Positions 5,926 through 8,487 of a DNA stretch of 8,487 nt are shown here, piece by piece. The position numbers and the translations under genes were made by a program. The notes beneath the pieces are model-generated. The model made no database searches, was not told the DNA's origin, and saw only the letters and a program-made list of their open reading frames with translations. Source of the DNA: Methylococcaceae bacterium (GTDB taxonomy: Bacteria; Pseudomonadota; Gammaproteobacteria; Methylococcales; Methylomonadaceae); NCBI GenBank assembly GCA_013140465.1, contig JABFST010000249.1:1-8487 (forward strand), given 5' to 3'. Within the stretch, counting starts at the first letter, position 1, and every line of letters begins with the position of its first letter.

Positions 5926-6589
5926 TCTGGCGCTATTGCGCTTGCTGCAACTGGTCAGCCCGAGCTTGCCGATAGGCATGTATTGTTATTCGCAAGGCTT
6001 GGAGCGTGCCGTTGATGACGGATGGTTAAAGACTGCCGAAGACAGCCAAGACTGGCTACGCGGCTTGATGGCGAACAGCCTGACGCGCGTAGATATACCG
6101 ATTTTGGCCAGGCTTTACGCAGCTTGGCAAGCACAAGACCCACAGCGCGTAGCACACTGGAGCCAAACCTTAAGCGCCTATCGCGAGACCGCCGAGTTGC
6201 GCGCCGAAGACCAACATACCGGACAAGCCTTGGCGCGATTGCTCGCCGACTTGGGCGATACCGCGATGCAGCCGTGGCTCAGAAACCCTGAAACCACCTT
6301 GGCAACCGCATTCAGCTATGCCGCAGTCCACGCAGGTGTTAGCCTACGCGACACCGCCTTGGGCTATCTTTGGAGTTGGCTAGAAAACCAAGTATTATGC
6401 GCGGTTAAATTAGTGCCGTTAGGCCAAGTCGCTGGGCAGCGATTACTAACCCAACTGGCGGCAGACATCCCCGCTTGCGTCGATACAGCCCTCAGCTTGG
6501 CTGATGACGAACTCGGCGGCAGTGCCTTTGGCTTGGCCTTGGCCAGCAGCCGCCACGAAATGCAATATTCCCGATTATTCCGATCTTGA
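5915..6589 (+). CDS. ureF: Urease accessory protein UreF
   Basis: UreF binds UreD and UreG in the urease activation complex and controls the UreG GTPase during nickel delivery. Starting at ATG 5915 the product has 224 residues, the usual length. The N-terminus reads [30 protein letters not shown], with the conserved LPIGxYxYSQGLE block (SPSLPIG, then YSQGLE). The centre has [17 protein letters not shown], and the C-terminus ends MQYSRLFRS, the conserved tail that contacts UreD. The gene overlaps ureE by 11 nt and is followed 8 bp later by ureG, so coupling is likely. An ORF start at 5870 would add 15 residues without likeness to the family and would deepen the overlap; I prefer 5915. A Shine-Dalgarno site is weak, as often in coupled genes. 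Confidence 0.95.
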   Translation: MVTDLALLRLLQLVSPSLPIGMYCYSQGLERAVDDGWLKTAEDSQDWLRGLMANSLTRVDIPILARLYAAWQAQDPQRVAHWSQTLSAYRETAELRAEDQHTGQALARLLADLGDTAMQPWLRNPETTLATAFSYAAVHAGVSLRDTALGYLWSWLENQVLCAVKLVPLGQVAGQRLLTQLAADIPACVDTALSLADDELGGSAFGLALASSRHEMQYSRLFRS

Positions 6590-6597
6590 GAGTGACC

Positions 6598-7209
6598 ATG
6601 AGTACAAAACAAGTGTTAAGAGTGGGCATAGGCGGCCCGGTGGGTTCAGGCAAAACCGCGTTAGTGGATGCCCTATGCAAAAAAATGCGTGACGACTACG
6701 AAATCGCCGTCGTCACCAATGACATTTACACCAAAGAAGACCAACAATTTTTAATCCGCAGCCAAGCTTTACCCGAAGAGCGCATAGTCGGCGTAGAAAC
6801 TGGCGGCTGCCCGCACACCGCCATACGCGAAGACGCCTCGATGAATCTGGCCGCAGTCGATGAACTCTGCCAACGCTTTGATATGTTGGATTTTATTTTA
6901 GTAGAAAGCGGCGGCGACAACCTCAGCGCTACCTTCAGCCCCGAATTGGCGGATCTGACTATCTATGTAATCGACGTGTCGGCAGGTGACAAAATCCCCC
7001 GCAAAGGCGGCCCCGGCATCACCCGCTCGGATTTGTTGGTGATTAATAAAACCGATTTGGCGCCGTTAGTAGGCGCATCATTAGAAGTGATGGACAGGGA
7101 CGCCAAAAAAATGCGCGGCGAACGCCCGTTTGTGTTCACCAATTTAAAAACCCAAGCGGGATTGGATGAGGTGGTGGCGTTTATTGTTAGGGCGGGGATG
7201 TTGGGGTAG
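6598..7209 (+). CDS. ureG: Urease accessory GTPase UreG
   Basis: UreG is the SIMIBI-class GTPase that dimerises around Ni2+ and delivers it to urease with UreD and UreF. The product has 203 residues. Visible motifs are the P-loop GPVGSGKT (13-20), [13 protein letters not shown] (40-52), the nickel-binding CPH in [15 protein letters not shown] (67-81, C71 and H73), [15 protein letters not shown] (103-117), [16 protein letters not shown] (126-141) and the guanine-specificity motif NKTD (150-153). All are intact. ATG 6598 is preceded by GAGAG (6588-6592) at 5 nt; an upstream in-frame TTG at 6586 lacks a site and is not needed. It is the last urease gene on this strand, and no further plus-strand gene is seen after it in the window. 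Confidence 0.97.
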   Translation: MSTKQVLRVGIGGPVGSGKTALVDALCKKMRDDYEIAVVTNDIYTKEDQQFLIRSQALPEERIVGVETGGCPHTAIREDASMNLAAVDELCQRFDMLDFILVESGGDNLSATFSPELADLTIYVIDVSAGDKIPRKGGPGITRSDLLVINKTDLAPLVGASLEVMDRDAKKMRGERPFVFTNLKTQAGLDEVVAFIVRAGMLG

Positions 7210-7221
7210 GGTTATACTTTT

Positions 7222-7418
7222 TTCTCATTCCCAAACTCTGTTTGGGAATGCCTACCTTCAAGCTCTGCTTGTCGAATTGACTTCGCAGTTGGGCGTTAAG
7301 CAATGTTAAGCAGTATGTTTTTTAGCCATTTCTCGCTCCCAAACTCTGTTTGGGAATGCCTATCCCTCAAGCTCTGCTTGTCGAGTTGACTTCGCAGTAG
7401 GGTAGTAAGCAATGTTAA
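7222..7418 (+). repeat. Two tandem copies of an 88-bp hairpin-bearing repeat after ureG
   Basis: Copy 1 (7222-7309) and copy 2 (7330-7418) agree over almost their full length, with about ten differences. Each carries a strong hairpin: in copy 1, CATTCCCAAA-CTCTG-TTTGGGAATG (7226-7250), a perfect 10-bp stem, followed by AAGC-TCT-GCTT (7260-7270). Each copy ends GTAAGCAATGTTAA or TTAAGCAATGTTAA. AGCCATT occurs before copy 2 (7324) and again after it (7424), hinting at a third, lost unit. The first hairpin lies 16 bp after the ureG stop and might stabilise the 3' end of the mRNA, but no T run follows it. It resembles dispersed REP-type repeats. Confidence 0.75.
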
Positions 7419-7531
7419 TCCCTAGCCATTCTCAAGGCATCGTTGATGCGGTTTTGCCAACCCTGCCCAGCCGCGTAAATACCATTGTTAAAATCAGCCT
7501 CCGCTAAATTCTGGACACAACGACTGTCCAT
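7415..7531 (-). pseudogene. Short minus-strand ORF ending like a BrnA/DUF4415-type antitoxin
   Basis: A 38-residue frame reads MDSRCVQNLAEADFNNGIYA then AGQGWQNRINDALRMARD. The end GxGWQxRINxALR is the pattern seen at the C-terminus of BrnA and DUF4415-type antitoxins, where the last helices complete a ribbon-helix-helix fold. The expected DNA-binding part is absent, because a stop stands directly before the ATG in this frame. AGGA precedes ATG by about 5 nt, so the frame might still be translated, but a relic of a longer antitoxin gene is the simpler reading. It shares three bases with the end of the upstream tandem repeat. No BrnT-like toxin is visible. Confidence 0.35.
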
Positions 7532-7566
7532 CTAAATCCTGCCCTTTGAAAACGCTATCATCGTTT

Positions 7567-7656
7567 GTAACTTCTGATGATTTGTAGTCAATAGCGGCAG
7601 ACCTGCGAGGTTTTATAAACCTCGCAGGTCTTTTCTTGCCATTAATGAGAAGTTAC
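7567..7656 (+). repeat. Nested palindromic element, terminator-like core
   Basis: The core AGACCTGCGAGGTTT-TAT-AAACCTCGCAGGTCT (7599-7631) is a perfect 15-bp stem with a 3-nt loop, followed by TTTTCTT on the plus strand. That makes it the best candidate for an intrinsic terminator between the convergent ureG and ccmI transcription units. It is framed by GTAACTTCT (7567-7575) and AGAAGTTAC (7648-7656), a perfect 9-bp inverted pair. The two-level symmetry over 90 bp suggests a dispersed palindromic element that also works as a terminator. Confidence 0.65.
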
Positions 7657-7684
7657 CTTCGTTTTGCCTAACTTCACCCACGAT

Positions 7685-7939
7685 TTAATAATATTCTTGT
7701 GTTGCTTCAATAACTTGCTGCACTCGACCGTCCCTGACTTCACGCAACACTTCGACTGAATCTTGACTTATCTGGTAAGGCTTGAACGTTAAAATCTTAT
7801 CCAATGCTTGCTGTTTGTGCCAATCATCAACCGCTTTTTTAATGGCTAAGCCAATAAAAGCCGCACGTTCACCTTTGGCGGCAATCAAATCTAATTCATC
7901 TTTTAAGTGATCGTCAATGGTTATGCTGATTCTTGGCAC
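7685..7939 (-). CDS. Ribbon-helix-helix (CopG-like) antitoxin or regulator, no toxin beside it
   Basis: The 84-residue protein starts MPRISITIDDHLKDELDLIA and continues AAKGERAAFIGLAIKKAVDDW, a good fit to a ribbon-helix-helix DNA-binding domain (strand RISITID, then two helices) in the first 45 residues. The rest is charged and helical (VEVLREVRDGRVQQVIEAT) and ends QEYY, which could bind a toxin. The start is GTG at 7939 with GGAG (7947-7950) 7 nt upstream. It lies 17 bp after the ccmI-like gene on the same strand and may be read from it. In toxin-antitoxin modules a toxin normally follows, but downstream on the minus strand there is only the nested palindrome and a short BrnA-like relic. 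It is thus an orphan antitoxin, a remnant of a module, or a stand-alone repressor. Confidence 0.7.
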   Translation of the reverse strand: MPRISITIDDHLKDELDLIAAKGERAAFIGLAIKKAVDDWHKQQALDKILTFKPYQISQDSVEVLREVRDGRVQQVIEATQEYY

Positions 7940-7956
7940 GGTAATACTCCGTAAAG

Positions 7957-8487
7957 TTATTTGATCGTGTCGTTAATAACAATGGCCTTAACGCCACTCC
8001 GGTTCATGCCCATAATCTCAATCGCGCCAAACGCTTCGCCGGGTTGGGCGGTGGCGGTGCCGGTGGCACTGATGCGGGCGGTGATTTTGATGTTTTCCAT
8101 TGAGGATACGTTCATGCCGGGGATCATCGCCATGCTGTCATCCAACACCACTGAAATCGGCAGGTCTTTGACTTGTTTTTTAACCACGGCAAGTGGGGCT
8201 TTGGGGCCGACTAAGGCTTGGGCGTAGATGAACACAAAGTCTTCGGGGTTGGCTTTGCCTTTGAACGCATCGCCTAATTCCACTTTGACGTTGACGCTGC
8301 CGGAAAGGTCGGAGACGGCTTTTTCGGTGGCGGGTTCTTGTGCTGCGGCCCGCGCGGCGGTGGCTTTGCCGAGTTTGGCGTTAGCTTGATCCAGCAGTTG
8401 TTGGACTTCTTGGTAAGCGCGTTCGTCGGGTTTGTAGTGTTGTTGCAGCTTGGTCCAGTAGGTGACGGCTGCGTTGAAGTCGCCCGC
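7957..8487 (-). CDS. ccmI: C-type cytochrome biogenesis protein CcmI (CycH-like), 5' end outside the window
   Basis: CcmI presents apocytochrome c to the haem ligation machinery in the periplasm. The visible 176 residues run from the window edge to a stop at 7957. The first part (AGDFNAAVTYWTKLQQHY, residues 1-18 of the visible part) looks like a TPR helix pair, then an Ala-rich linker, then the periplasmic C-terminal domain: SGSVNVKVELGDAF, DFVFIYAQALVGPKAPLAVV, DLPISVVLDDSMAMIPGMNV and IKITARISATGTATAQPGEAFG. The DDSMAMxPxM and ARIS-SG-A-AQ-G motifs are those of the CcmI/CycH C-terminal domain. The N-terminal membrane segments and most TPRs must lie beyond the edge. No other ccm gene is visible, so the identity rests on this domain alone; a related TPR protein is possible. 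It is convergent with the urease cluster. Confidence 0.85.
   Translation of the reverse strand, partial: AGDFNAAVTYWTKLQQHYKPDERAYQEVQQLLDQANAKLGKATAARAAAQEPATEKAVSDLSGSVNVKVELGDAFKGKANPEDFVFIYAQALVGPKAPLAVVKKQVKDLPISVVLDDSMAMIPGMNVSSMENIKITARISATGTATAQPGEAFGAIEIMGMNRSGVKAIVINDTIK

Noticed and set aside
6586..6597. TTG start for UreG
   Set aside because: ATG 6598 has GAGAG at 5 nt and gives the usual UreG N-terminus.
7226..7250. Intrinsic terminator of ureG
   Set aside because: The stem is strong but is followed by CCTACC instead of a T run, and the same hairpin recurs in the next repeat copy; it is better seen as part of the repeat.
7222..7418. CRISPR array
   Set aside because: Two 88-bp units with internal hairpins and a 20-bp gap do not fit repeat-spacer geometry.

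Overview
The window holds a urea-use locus of a Gram-negative bacterium. On the plus strand it runs: 3' end of urtE (ATPase of the urea ABC transporter), ureD, ureA, a damaged toxin-antitoxin block, ureB, ureC, a 300-bp gap with two inverted-repeat elements, ureE, ureF, ureG. After a repeat-rich gap of about 475 bp, two minus-strand genes converge on the cluster: a ribbon-helix-helix antitoxin-like gene and the 3' part of a CcmI-type cytochrome c biogenesis gene. The proteins look gammaproteobacterial. A methanotroph of the Methylococcales would fit the urt-ure linkage, the CcmI neighbour and the moderate GC, but that placement is inference and no marker gene proves it.

The working parts form one pathway. 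UrtE powers urea uptake. UreA, UreB and UreC are the three urease subunits, and UreC keeps every nickel ligand and catalytic residue at the Klebsiella numbering. UreD, UreF and UreG form the activation complex that carbamylates the active-site lysine and loads nickel, which UreE supplies. ureB/ureC and ureE/ureF overlap and ureF/ureG are 8 bp apart, so these pairs are probably translationally coupled.

What stands out is how often the cluster has been broken into. A 62-bp inverted repeat lies between ureD and ureA. About 1 kb of AT-rich DNA with toxin-antitoxin relics separates ureA from ureB. Two MITE-like elements separate ureC from ureE. Tandem hairpin repeats and a nested palindrome follow ureG. 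The best-resolved event is in the toxin-antitoxin block: the VapC-like PIN gene is split by an insertion of 104 bp flanked by CTTA on both sides. Removing exactly 104 bp restores a complete PIN domain that ends at 2820. Two other oddities are ureD, which has no ATG, GTG or TTG at its expected start and seems to begin at ATA with a good ribosome binding site, and UrtE, which carries about 28 extra residues before its last core strand.

I see no wholly new gene system. The interest lies in small mobile elements, decaying toxin-antitoxin modules, and non-standard gene structures inside an otherwise classical urease operon.
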